64,000 bases of DNA from Leptasterias polaris (lineage: Eukaryota; Echinodermata; Asteroidea; Forcipulatida; Asteriidae), in assembly GCA_037783415.1 (NCBI GenBank), contig JAZGTN010000037.1, positions 2,790,001 through 2,854,000 on the forward strand, written 5' to 3'. How positions within the stretch are numbered: position 1 is the first letter of the stretch; every line of letters begins with the position of its first letter. Both the position numbers and the translations under genes were made by a program. Positions 20,788-29,532 of the stretch are shown here, piece after piece. The notes under the pieces were generated by a model. It saw only the letters and a program-made list of their open reading frames with translations. It did not search any database and was not told the DNA's origin.

Positions 20788-23532
20788 ATGAGTAGAAAGG
20801 AGTTAGATGGTGTCACCTCAGGGGCAGAGGTTGACCAGGCTTCTTTTCGTGTAGAACTGTGTCGCTCCAGAATGGAGAATGAGTGGTTAAAGTCGGAAAG
20901 AGAGCATCTCACCGCTGAGGTTGAGACATGGAAAAAGAAGGCAAAGCCTAGAGACACTGATGAGGTTGATTCTGATGTGTTTTTCAAGTTGCCTGAGGAA
21001 ACCTCTGGGTATTCCTCGTTAAAGGCAAGGCAAGTTGCCGATGTTGGCATGTCACCCGAGTTGCTTGGAAGGGGGACAAGGCAGAATGGTAGAACACCTC
21101 ATTTGAGGTCTACTCCATTCTCAGAGCCTAGTCCGAGTACAAACCCATTTGTTAGCACTGAGGTTGATGATGCCGGGCAACGAGGTTTGCACAGTGAGGT
21201 TTTGAGCTTTTTGTCTCGTCCTACTGTGGAGAGAAGTAGTCAGTTGAGAAGTGAGGTTGATACAAACCTCATGGGTCCATGGCCACTTGAGAGAGAAAAG
21301 AGGTTGGTGGGTGATGAGGTTTTGAGTAAACCTCAAGATAAACCTCAAGATAAACCTCAAGATAAACATCATGATGAAAGGGCACGCCGCCCTACGATAA
21401 CCCCCGACAGGTACAATGGTAAGGTGTTGTGGAATGATTACCACAGACACTTTGAGGCCTGTAAAAAGGTTAATCAGTGGAGTGAGGAGCAGGCAGCCGA
21501 GTTTTTGGCCGCAAGCCTTCAGGCTGATGCGCTCCGGATCCTTGGTGATGGAGCCAAAAAGAAGTTTACTTATAGTGAACTGGTAAAGCTCTTGGAGCGG
21601 AGATTTGGCCCTGGTCAACAGGCCGAAAATTATTTGGTAGAGCTCCGACACCGGAGACAAAGTGCGAAAGAAACTCTTCAAGAGTTGGGTCAGGCGGTCC
21701 GAGACTTGACCGTGAAGGCTTACCCTGAAATTTCCGAAGAGGCACGAGAGCGCCTCGGAAAGAACCATTTCATTGATGCGGTTGACAGTCAAGCGGTCAG
21801 AGAAGGAATTTATCGGGCTCGACCAAAGTCATTGGACGAAGCAATACAGGCTGCTCTCGAAACCGAAAGCATCGAAAAGGTTGAAAGCCAAAGAAGGGAA
21901 GAAAGAAGGCCTGCAAAGTTTGCAAGGGCCCTTGACTCTGGCACTGAGCATCGTCTCCAAGGATTGGAGGGCAGTGTTGAGGAGCAGGTCAAGAAAATGG
22001 ACAGGGTTGTTGAATTATTGTCCGAATTGACCAAGAAAATCCAAGTGTGGAACAGAGGGGCAGATAAACCTCAAGGGTTACCACAGAGGCCCGAGATGAA
22101 GAAAACTCAGGGCGTGAAGTGTTTCAATTGTGGAGAGCTGGGGCATTTCCTGAGGGAGTGCACCAAGCCTCGCAAGAGGTATGGGCGTCAGGGAAACGCC
22201 AAACCAGCCGACCGAGGGGCCCGCGGAAAGGCTGAATGTGACCAAGGGTCCAAGCGAGTAAGAGAAGATGAACTAGATACAGCCAAGAAGAGGCGAGGGG
22301 CAGAGGAAGGAGAGGCAGTGGTTACTCGATCCCTTTCTGTCCTTCGGCCTAGACTTGGGTTGTTTGTTCATGGAGTGGTGAGAGGCACTAAGTGCCGGTT
22401 TTTGGTCGATTCGGGTTCGACCGACACAATCATTAGTTGTTCGGTGTACCATGAAATTGCCAGAGAACAGAGGCCAGTGCTTATCAAAGAGGGGACAAAC
22501 ATTCGGCAGGTGGATGGCAGTTCGCTTGCTGTAATGGGCGTTTCCTGGGTGGAAGTACAAGTGGGGAAAACTGTCCACCAGGTCAAGGCAATTTTTGCTG
22601 ATATCAAGTGTACTAGTATACTTGGAATGGATTTCTTGTTGCCAACCTGTGGTAACTTAGATTTCCAGAGCCTAGAATTGAGGTTGAATGGAGAACGAGT
22701 GAAGTGCACAAGTAGCTCAGGAGAGCCATATGCTGGCAGAGTAGTTGTTTCAGGAACAACTGAAATACCATCCGGGCATGAGGCCGTGGTGCCTGGGTCG
22801 GTGGTTCATACTGGTGAGGCACGGGTAGTGCAGAAGGGTACAACGGTTGGGACTGTGGAAACCGCTGAGGTTGATTCAGTAGTTCAGTTTAGTCAGAACG
22901 GTGCTGGTAAAGTTGACGCCTACCTGCCTAAGCACTTACATGACTTTGAACGGAGCAGGTTAAACCTCAGTGAGGATTACCATGCTGAGGTGAGGTCTCG
23001 TTTGACAGAGTACAAGGATGTATTTCCCACTGGAATGGGGTTCGAGTGTTACACCTGCCATCGGTCCTTTGGGACTGCGCAGGGCCTCCGGCGACACAAA
23101 AAGATCATTCATGGTCCTCCCGAGATGCTCCTTTGTGGAAGGTGTTCCTACAGAGACAAGAGGCGGGATAACCTCAAGAGGCATTACCGCCGTTGCCATA
23201 TGCAACACCTGGAGGAGCATGCCTCAATAAGGCCAACCCTCATGGAGGTGAAGAGCAAGTTGGCGGGACACACTCCGGTCACCATCCGTCTTCCGGTTCA
23301 GATCGCCCGAACGAAGCTGGTGGGACGCCTGGCCCGAAGTTCGGTGGACATGACACCCGCCAGTCCCCCGGCGACAGTGTCAAAGGCACCCCAGAGCCCC
23401 ACCCACTCAGTTCGACTAGATGACGCCGAATCCATGCCATCCTTGGAGAGCCGGGATCAACCAAGAAGCCGTCCCCGAAGAGGTTCCAGTGGACAACGCA
23501 GAGGAGGAAACCCCCCCAAGAGCCAGAGATAA
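20788..23532 (+). CDS. Gag-protease-C2H2 zinc-finger polyprotein of the LTR element
   Basis: 914 codons, starting 135 bp after the 5' LTR. Order: a charged coiled-coil-like N-terminus; a repeated KPQD motif (about 180-196); a retrotransposon Gag core (about 208-360, with RFGPGQQAENYLVELRHRRQ); a CCHC knuckle CFNCGELGHFLREC (about 445); and a retropepsin-type protease with DSGST (about 541). Next comes a segment like the entry to Gypsy pol (LTEYKDVFP), which breaks off at about residue 748. After that come two C2H2 fingers, CYTCHRSFGTAQGLRRHKKI (to H) and CGRCSYRDKRRDNLKRHYRR (to CH), both C-x2-C-x12-H-x4-H, and a Ser/Pro/Arg-rich tail. Reverse transcriptase, RNase H and integrase are missing. 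The finger part looks captured from elsewhere. The frame is intact here but broken in the three array copies. Confidence 0.9.
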   Translation: MSRKELDGVTSGAEVDQASFRVELCRSRMENEWLKSEREHLTAEVETWKKKAKPRDTDEVDSDVFFKLPEETSGYSSLKARQVADVGMSPELLGRGTRQNGRTPHLRSTPFSEPSPSTNPFVSTEVDDAGQRGLHSEVLSFLSRPTVERSSQLRSEVDTNLMGPWPLEREKRLVGDEVLSKPQDKPQDKPQDKHHDERARRPTITPDRYNGKVLWNDYHRHFEACKKVNQWSEEQAAEFLAASLQADALRILGDGAKKKFTYSELVKLLERRFGPGQQAENYLVELRHRRQSAKETLQELGQAVRDLTVKAYPEISEEARERLGKNHFIDAVDSQAVREGIYRARPKSLDEAIQAALETESIEKVESQRREERRPAKFARALDSGTEHRLQGLEGSVEEQVKKMDRVVELLSELTKKIQVWNRGADKPQGLPQRPEMKKTQGVKCFNCGELGHFLRECTKPRKRYGRQGNAKPADRGARGKAECDQGSKRVREDELDTAKKRRGAEEGEAVVTRSLSVLRPRLGLFVHGVVRGTKCRFLVDSGSTDTIISCSVYHEIAREQRPVLIKEGTNIRQVDGSSLAVMGVSWVEVQVGKTVHQVKAIFADIKCTSILGMDFLLPTCGNLDFQSLELRLNGERVKCTSSSGEPYAGRVVVSGTTEIPSGHEAVVPGSVVHTGEARVVQKGTTVGTVETAEVDSVVQFSQNGAGKVDAYLPKHLHDFERSRLNLSEDYHAEVRSRLTEYKDVFPTGMGFECYTCHRSFGTAQGLRRHKKIIHGPPEMLLCGRCSYRDKRRDNLKRHYRRCHMQHLEEHASIRPTLMEVKSKLAGHTPVTIRLPVQIARTKLVGRLARSSVDMTPASPPATVSKAPQSPTHSVRLDDAESMPSLESRDQPRSRPRRGSSGQRRGGNPPKSQR

Positions 23533-23639
23533 AGACGGCGCGGGTGGAGGAGCACCTCTATCGAGATAACCTACATTGGAGAGTGAAGCCAACTCGACGT
23601 GTAAATAATATCACTAAGTTTAACAAGTAATCAAACAAT

Positions 23640-24298
23640 CAGGTCTTTCAATCAGTGTAAAATTCTTAAATTTATAAGTGATTCTTGCCAAATTCTATGC
23701 CATTTTTCTATCTAAACTGCATGTTATACCTTGCCATTTCTTATATATTTTTGTATTCTGTAAGGGTTTATAACGTGTTTTCATCCACCAAAGATCCATA
23801 TGTGTAAAAAGACTGTGTTTTGTATTTATTAAGAAGCCAAAGACACCTCATTTTCATTGTATAAATTTAGCATCAGTAAACCTCAATGGGTATGAGGGTT
23901 ACATTCTTTGACTAAAATAAAACTGTGTTTTCTTGTATAAACTGCCATAAACCTCACTGAGGTGAGATTCACATTTTTCATTGTATAAAGCCATATTCCA
24001 TGTAAGTACATGAGGTTGTAAATAAACCTCATGAGGGTTACTTTTGTTGTATTTAAAAAACATGTCATGTTAAAGTGCGAGAGGTTGTAAGTAAACCTCG
24101 TGGGAAAACTTTGATTGTTGTATAAAAAGTAGTTGTGAGGTTTATAGTAAACCTCACATGTTTTTCATTGTATAATTGTTTTGAGACGTTACCTAGTATG
24201 GTAGATTTATTTAAAGGTTTTTATGTTTAAGTACCCCTGTTCCTTGTATTATTGTTAAGCTGATTGGACCGGGGCGGTCCAAGCTTAGCTGGGTCCTG
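23640..24298 (+). promoter_or_regulatory. Palindrome and TATAAA module array before the 3' LTR
   Basis: This non-coding part holds five or so modules about 60-75 bp apart. Each pairs a TTGTATAAA-like box with an inverted repeat of the AACCTC motif: 23877-23901, 23948-23966, 24009-24032 (CATGAGGTT...AACCTCATG), 24078-24101 and 24134-24158 (TGTGAGGTTTA...TAAACCTCACA). The same modules occur in each array copy (for instance 46520-46870). A protein-binding or promoter-like role is inference. Near the LTR, GGACCGGGGCGGTCC is also palindromic. Confidence 0.7.
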
Positions 24299-25417
24299 TG
24301 TGACGGAACAGGGGGTAGACTTGGTGAAGTTTAGTGCACCAAAAGACGCAGTGCGCATTGTGCTTTGCGGGGGGTGCTAGCGGGTTCTTATAAGCGAGCA
24401 GCGCTGGGTTTCCCGCTCTCTTTGGTCTTTGGTCTACTTATTGGGTCTAGTGTTTTTGATGTAGTCTGTTGCTCTAGTACTGTGTGTTCTAGTTCTGTGA
24501 CCGTGAACTGTGCGTTGGCACTGTGCTGAGACCAAATTGCGTGTTCCCACTGCTACTGTGTGCGTTATCTTTAGCTGGTGGTTGAGCTGTGTGACCCGTT
24601 GTGTTTCTACGTTCAGCGAGAGAGATATAGCGAGGTGGGTTTTACTGTATAAGTAAACTTTATGTTAATGTAAGGCTCGGAGTTGTAGAGCGTGAATTGT
24701 GTAACCTTTATCGGGGGAAGGCTGAAGCATTGGAAGGTTGTGTGAGTTGTATGCCGTTGAATACACGTTGGTGTAGAACGGCTGAGGTACGATTCAGTTG
24801 CGACCACTGTGCGGGCTACCCGGAGGGTTATTAGAGACGTAGCGCTGACGAGTTCTTTAGAGAGGGTTATTGTAATCCGCATGAAGTTTCAATTGTGCAG
24901 ACTTGCCAGTCTGTGAGGGTTATTAGCATAATACAGTGTGAGGTATACCTGTGTTTGGCAAGGCTGATTCTTAGCGCTGGGTCGACGGAGGTTGTACTGA
25001 GGTTTATGCTGCTTACTACACTTGTTTGTATTACTGAGGTTTATTACATTTAGGTGAGGTTTATTATCTTTACCTGGTTGTGTAATTACTATTATTGTTG
25101 AGTGATTCATTGAACGTTTATGAGAAATAAAACCATTGTTACTGTTATTGGAGACCTGGTATCCTTGTGAGGTTTATTGAGGTTTCGGGTGATTGCTCTG
25201 ATTCTAGCTATTAGGAATATCATTCTCAATCGGTGGTAAACTTCCACCAAACGAACTGCCCCTAGGCATAGCCGCCGTTCGTTATTATCCCCCCTTTTGT
25301 CTGGGTAGCCGCTCACCCTTGCATAAGGTTAATAAATATTATTGGGGTAGGATAATCACCCTGGGTTGTGTCTGGTCTTCATCGACCTAGTCGCTGACTC
25401 GAGGGTGTCCCGCCACA
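24299..25417 (+). repeat. 3' LTR of the plus-strand element
   Basis: Same length (1,119 bp) and, as far as I can see, the same sequence as 19534-20652. It ends in CCGCCACA, followed by the CTAT target duplication. Confidence 0.92.
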
Positions 25418-26004
25418 CTATATATACAACATGGTGGCGCCCTTGCAGCCATTTTTGTTGGGATTTAAACATGTCTGCCGTTTGTTTACAATTGCAGGCG
25501 TGACAGAAATGAGTTGTTTGAGACTTCTTTCGTCAGTTATCGCCGGTTTTTTTTATTGTTCGTGAAAACATCACTCCTCTGGCTGCAAACAGTAATTATA
25601 ATAAAATATAGATAGCAATAACATTGTCACTTGTTAACAGAATAATTCAACGTTTTCAAAGAGTGGCTTGCTTTTTTTTTAGGCATCCTATTCCTACACA
25701 CTTAACAGTCAGTATACAGTGTGTAAGACGGGACAAACTACGATCGACGGTACGACTATCGTGTATGACTATTTGATGAGACTGTGATGGTAAGTCACTT
25801 TCAAGAAAATCATGGGTCAACAGCGGCTGGTTGCTTCCTCAATTAGGAAGAAATAAACATGTTGTAAACATCATCATCATACATTACATGGCATGGTTGG
25901 TATTAACTAATAACTGAACAAGAAGAGTGGGGGAGGTGTAAACATTGCATTATTATGAATGTCAAGTTTCCGGAAAAGTCAAGTGATTCAATTAGAGTTA
26001 CACT
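25418..26004. other. Flank between the LTR element and the Mutator-like ORF
   Basis: AT-rich with a T-run near 25672. It contains CAACATGGTGGCGCCC close to the LTR. No terminal inverted repeat matching the other side of the transposase ORF was visible. Confidence 0.4.
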
Positions 26005-28146
26005 CTATCGGTTTTTCCATTTTGAGAACATTCTGCTGTAATTGTGCTCCTTGTGAATCTTTGGCCCATCATAGTTATACGATGAGTTAGTGTCCTGTGA
26101 CTTTGGATTTAGTTGGCCAGGTTGATACAATTTTTTTTTAGCATAGTAAGTGTGATATCGTTCAGCTCGACACTGTGCTCGTCGCTTTTTGTAGATCTTT
26201 CCCATAACACGTTTTTTGTGATATTGTTGTTTTTTGTCCATTGCATCGAGGGCTTTTGCAGCGGGTGATCCAGCAGTAATGGGGCAATGAGTTGCCTCAC
26301 ACTTTTTGATAATAGAGTTTGCATGTTGGTTGTTCACCAGATGGATGGCGCTGTGATCTCTTGAAGCTCCGTTCCTTGAAAAGGTTAGTGTTCCTTTTGG
26401 ATTTGTCATGGCGTAGGCATGATTCATGGATTCAGACTTCTGGGAACTTGTTCTGTACTTGGTTCTCTCTATCGCTTCGTCTCCTATGCGTTTTTCCAAA
26501 ATTGTTTTTAAGATTTCCTCATCTTTAGATGTTAAAATAAATCTGCCGCGGACATAGCGAGAGAGGTATGGGTACTTGTATTTACCGTTGCAAACATGAG
26601 AATTTTGTTTGCATTTCTCATGGTCTCCCATGTAGCAGTTCGGAATTGCATCAATCGCCTTTGCAGCCAGTCTTTTCATGCTTGCTGTGTCATTTCCGCA
26701 TTTAATGGAAATATGGTGTGCCTCAGCCTGTGCTCTGTGACTCACGTCATCAGCAAATCGGTCCTGTACTCTGTTTCGGTCTCTTGCACTGTTCCCAGGG
26801 AACATGTCACTGCTAAAGTTTGCTCGGCTGACTGCCGCACAAAGCGAGCGGTTCAAGTGGGATGGGTCCAGCAGACTTTCCATTTCCTTTCCCGTTCTTC
26901 TTCTCATGACAGAATTCATTCCTTTTGCTAGACAGCCGTCAGCGTCTGTTGTTATTCTATCCACAAGAACTGGTTCCGTGCACTCCAAAAGTTTAGTCGC
27001 ACATCGAACACCCCCTTCTCTCTCATCTCCCATATTGAAATGCGCTGGACGAGTAGCTGTGCACTTGTCGCCGTGCTTAGCGGATGTGCATTGTTGACCG
27101 AATGATGATGGTGACATTTCACCACTTTTACAAAGCTTGTTTTCTTGATGGTACATTATAACAAACTTTGAAGTAGTTGCGTTCTCGCACACGGTGTCTC
27201 TTGTCTGTGTTGCAGGAACAAATGGTTTTTTTTTCCTACAGTTGCGCAGGGGATTATTATACTGCCTGTCCATTTCAACTGCAATTGGACTTTCTCGTTC
27301 AAAGCCTTGGAGCTCACGGATGTCTTTCACTAGTTTCCTCTTGTCTGCCATGTCTCTGATATTTTCATTTTTGATAATTTCACCACATTTGTTCGAAATT
27401 TTTTGCAGCCCACTAGTGCATGGTACAGCTGTGTCCATTGATGTCAAGAGCCTCCTCGCACCTGCGGTTGCAATGCCAGTGTTCTGCAGGCCAACTTGGA
27501 AAGACATGTTTGGGGTTGCAGTGCGTCGTCCCCGCTTCCTACCCTCGTTAGCTATCTCACTGTAAAGTTTTGTCTTTTGTGTTTTAAAACCACACTTTTT
27601 GCAGGACATTACCTCTGAGACGGCTAAACCTCTACGCTCTTCTGCCTCAGCCAATAGTTTAGGTTGACCATCACACTTAGGATGTGTTTGTTGATGATCA
27701 AGTACAGCTTGTGCACCCAGCTCTAGAGCTGAGTTGATGTCTACAAAACGATAACCTCCTCCTTGGTGATCAGTTCCTCTCTTGGGCAGTGGCTGGCCAC
27801 ATTTGTTGGCTATTGGGATCACTCCCTTGAGCTGGATCTTGTCAACTGGAGCCATTTCTACAACTTTTGGGCGAAGGAGCATCACATTTCTGCGGTTGTC
27901 TTGTTCCATCTGTGCTGCAATGTGGCAGAAATCTCCTCGCTCCGTATTTGGGGCGGCTAAACTCAACTGCTGATGGGTTGGCCTGACATACCGTGGTGTA
28001 GGTATACTTTGAGTTTCACTGCCTTTGTCTTGTAGTGAATTAAATTTATTTTTCGGCTTGAACCAAGTTTTTTGCATCTTGAAAATGCCGCGTCTAGCTC
28101 TACCCATTTTTATGGCAATGGATTTGTTACAAACATTGAATGGCAT
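26005..28146 (-). CDS. Mutator-like transposase domain protein
   Basis: Intact single-exon ORF of 713 codons. The N-terminal part has a Cys motif (SCKKCGF, about 181-187). The central part resembles the Mutator-like transposase domain widespread in invertebrates: NKCGEIIKNENIRDMADKRK (about 252-271), SPIAVEMDRQYNNPL with a likely first catalytic Asp at 293, PFVPATQTRDTVCEN (about 308-322), a Cys/His-rich insert, DRITTDADG with Asp 401/403, and RFADDVSHRAQAEAHH with Glu about 475. That spacing suits a DDE nuclease. The C-terminus is basic (KKRRAQCRAERYHTYY). I found no matching terminal inverted repeats. It is therefore either the ORF of an element with eroded ends or a domesticated copy. The family assignment is from remembered sequence pattern. 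Confidence 0.72.
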   Translation of the reverse strand: MPFNVCNKSIAIKMGRARRGIFKMQKTWFKPKNKFNSLQDKGSETQSIPTPRYVRPTHQQLSLAAPNTERGDFCHIAAQMEQDNRRNVMLLRPKVVEMAPVDKIQLKGVIPIANKCGQPLPKRGTDHQGGGYRFVDINSALELGAQAVLDHQQTHPKCDGQPKLLAEAEERRGLAVSEVMSCKKCGFKTQKTKLYSEIANEGRKRGRRTATPNMSFQVGLQNTGIATAGARRLLTSMDTAVPCTSGLQKISNKCGEIIKNENIRDMADKRKLVKDIRELQGFERESPIAVEMDRQYNNPLRNCRKKKPFVPATQTRDTVCENATTSKFVIMYHQENKLCKSGEMSPSSFGQQCTSAKHGDKCTATRPAHFNMGDEREGGVRCATKLLECTEPVLVDRITTDADGCLAKGMNSVMRRRTGKEMESLLDPSHLNRSLCAAVSRANFSSDMFPGNSARDRNRVQDRFADDVSHRAQAEAHHISIKCGNDTASMKRLAAKAIDAIPNCYMGDHEKCKQNSHVCNGKYKYPYLSRYVRGRFILTSKDEEILKTILEKRIGDEAIERTKYRTSSQKSESMNHAYAMTNPKGTLTFSRNGASRDHSAIHLVNNQHANSIIKKCEATHCPITAGSPAAKALDAMDKKQQYHKKRVMGKIYKKRRAQCRAERYHTYYAKKKLYQPGQLNPKSQDTNSSYNYDGPKIHKEHNYSRMFSKWKNR

Positions 28147-29056
28147 CCATCATAAGTGATCTCACATTAATTGTGGTCTAAAGCAAAAATACTTTTAGAG
28201 TTCTCCCGATGCACAAGCTAGCGTATCAGGGCCGACACTACGCTGAACGCACAAATTTCGGCCGATATGCCAAAATATATATATATATTATTATTTTTTT
28301 TTTCAATTTCAGATAAATTTCACAAAAATTCATCAAGATAAAACCATTGCCAATGCTCCATATTGGACAGTAGGACCTGTGAAAAGGCCCCCATCCCAGG
28401 GGAATTGTCTAAGATAATAGCCATCTGTTTCTGGATAGAGTTATAACTTGTCCCCATCAACCAGAAACAATCATAATGGTTTGGCCTTTTTCAACATGCC
28501 CCGCCCACGCCCCGCCCACCCTTTCCCCCTTTTACCCCGTTCCAGAGGTAGAATACAATTTGAAAGGGCAGTTAAATGTACAAAAAGTGACCTATGTGTT
28601 TTCTAGATTTTATAAAGCTCCCCATTTTAGACTAATATGAATGCATGGTTAGAATAATTTAAGGGAAAGCAAAATGTGACCCCCCCCCCCCCCCCGGCCA
28701 GCCCCCTTCCATGTTTACAGCTTGTTCATGCCAATTAACCCCTTCTTAATGATTAATTAAATAACTTGTAAGGTTTTTATGATCCTGTGATAAAAAAGAG
28801 ACATGTTAATAACTTTTTGAGTGAGGACTTGGATATAACTTCTGACTTGTCCTTAGAATGTACACAGTGTGTCGTGCAGGTTTTTCTTCTCGCATAGTGC
28901 TTAGAGTACATGTAAATGCTCCAACATGTTTGACCTTGTTGTAGACGAACGCAATAACATTTCACATTTTTTTTTCCAGATATCAAGTCAGTGACTTATT
29001 CTCAACAATTTAAGCATAATTTTTTAACCATAAAGAATAATTAAGTGCCCTTATAG
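28147..29056. other. Non-coding stretch
   Basis: Contains a (TA)n run near 28276, a poly-C run of about 15 at 28680 and no supported gene. It may include the far side of the transposase element, but no end could be defined. Confidence 0.4.
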
Positions 29057-29532
29057 GGTGCACCACACTAAATAAGCCAGAATTAATGCGCCAAGCTACT
29101 TATCATAATTTGTAAACCCACAACTTATTTTTAATTATAACGTTTTGGGGGTCATGCAATTAATAGATTGTGTAAATATAAAAATCTATCACAACCTGGG
29201 GGTTCTGTGCTTCAACTTTTGAGGAGACTTGATAAATTTAGGCGTTAAAGTTGGCCCTATTTGACCGGGGAAGTGGAGAAGTGCTTCACGAAAACTGGCA
29301 GCAAGTCGGTTTTGGAAAAAAAAAAAAATCGTGTTTTTTTCTTCTGGGGTAGTTAGCAAAAATTCCAAACGGCTGACCTGCCAAAAATTGAAAAGAATTC
29401 TGAAGTTTAGTTGTCCGGAAATATGTCTGATTGGTTTTCAAGAGGCTGAGAGACTTACACGATTTTTTGAGTATTTTTGAATAATTATCATTTAGCATTG
29501 GTTCCTATGGGAGATTATTTAGAGGGGTGCGC
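29057..29532. mobile_element. 476-bp MITE, copy 2
   Basis: Near-identical to 19053-19529, with the same inverted ends GGTGCACC... and ...GGGTGCGCC. Differences are a handful of bases, chiefly in an A-run. High identity means recent movement or a segmental copy. The flanks of the two copies differ, which favours transposition. Confidence 0.82.

Larger units (their letters stand above)
19534..25417 (+). mobile_element. Complete pol-less LTR retroelement with zinc-finger ORF
   Basis: Two LTRs of 1,119 bp (19534-20652 and 24299-25417) flank about 3.65 kb of internal DNA. Both start TGTGACGG and end CCGCCACA. The 4-bp duplication CTAT flanks the whole element (19530-19533 and 25418-25421). A primer-binding-type sequence, TGGTGTCAGAAGTGGGA, begins two bases after the 5' LTR. 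The LTRs look identical by eye, implying a recent insertion. The single ORF (20788-23532) has Gag, zinc knuckle and protease but no reverse transcriptase, RNase H or integrase, so it must be mobilised in trans. It is Gypsy-like by Gag/protease organisation and TSD length. No clear polypurine tract was found next to the 3' LTR. Confidence 0.93.

Noticed and set aside
21121..21792. 223-codon antisense frame under the Gag ORF, and other antisense frames in the array
   Set aside because: Shadows of the sense Gag frame; they contain no domain and recur only because the element is repeated.
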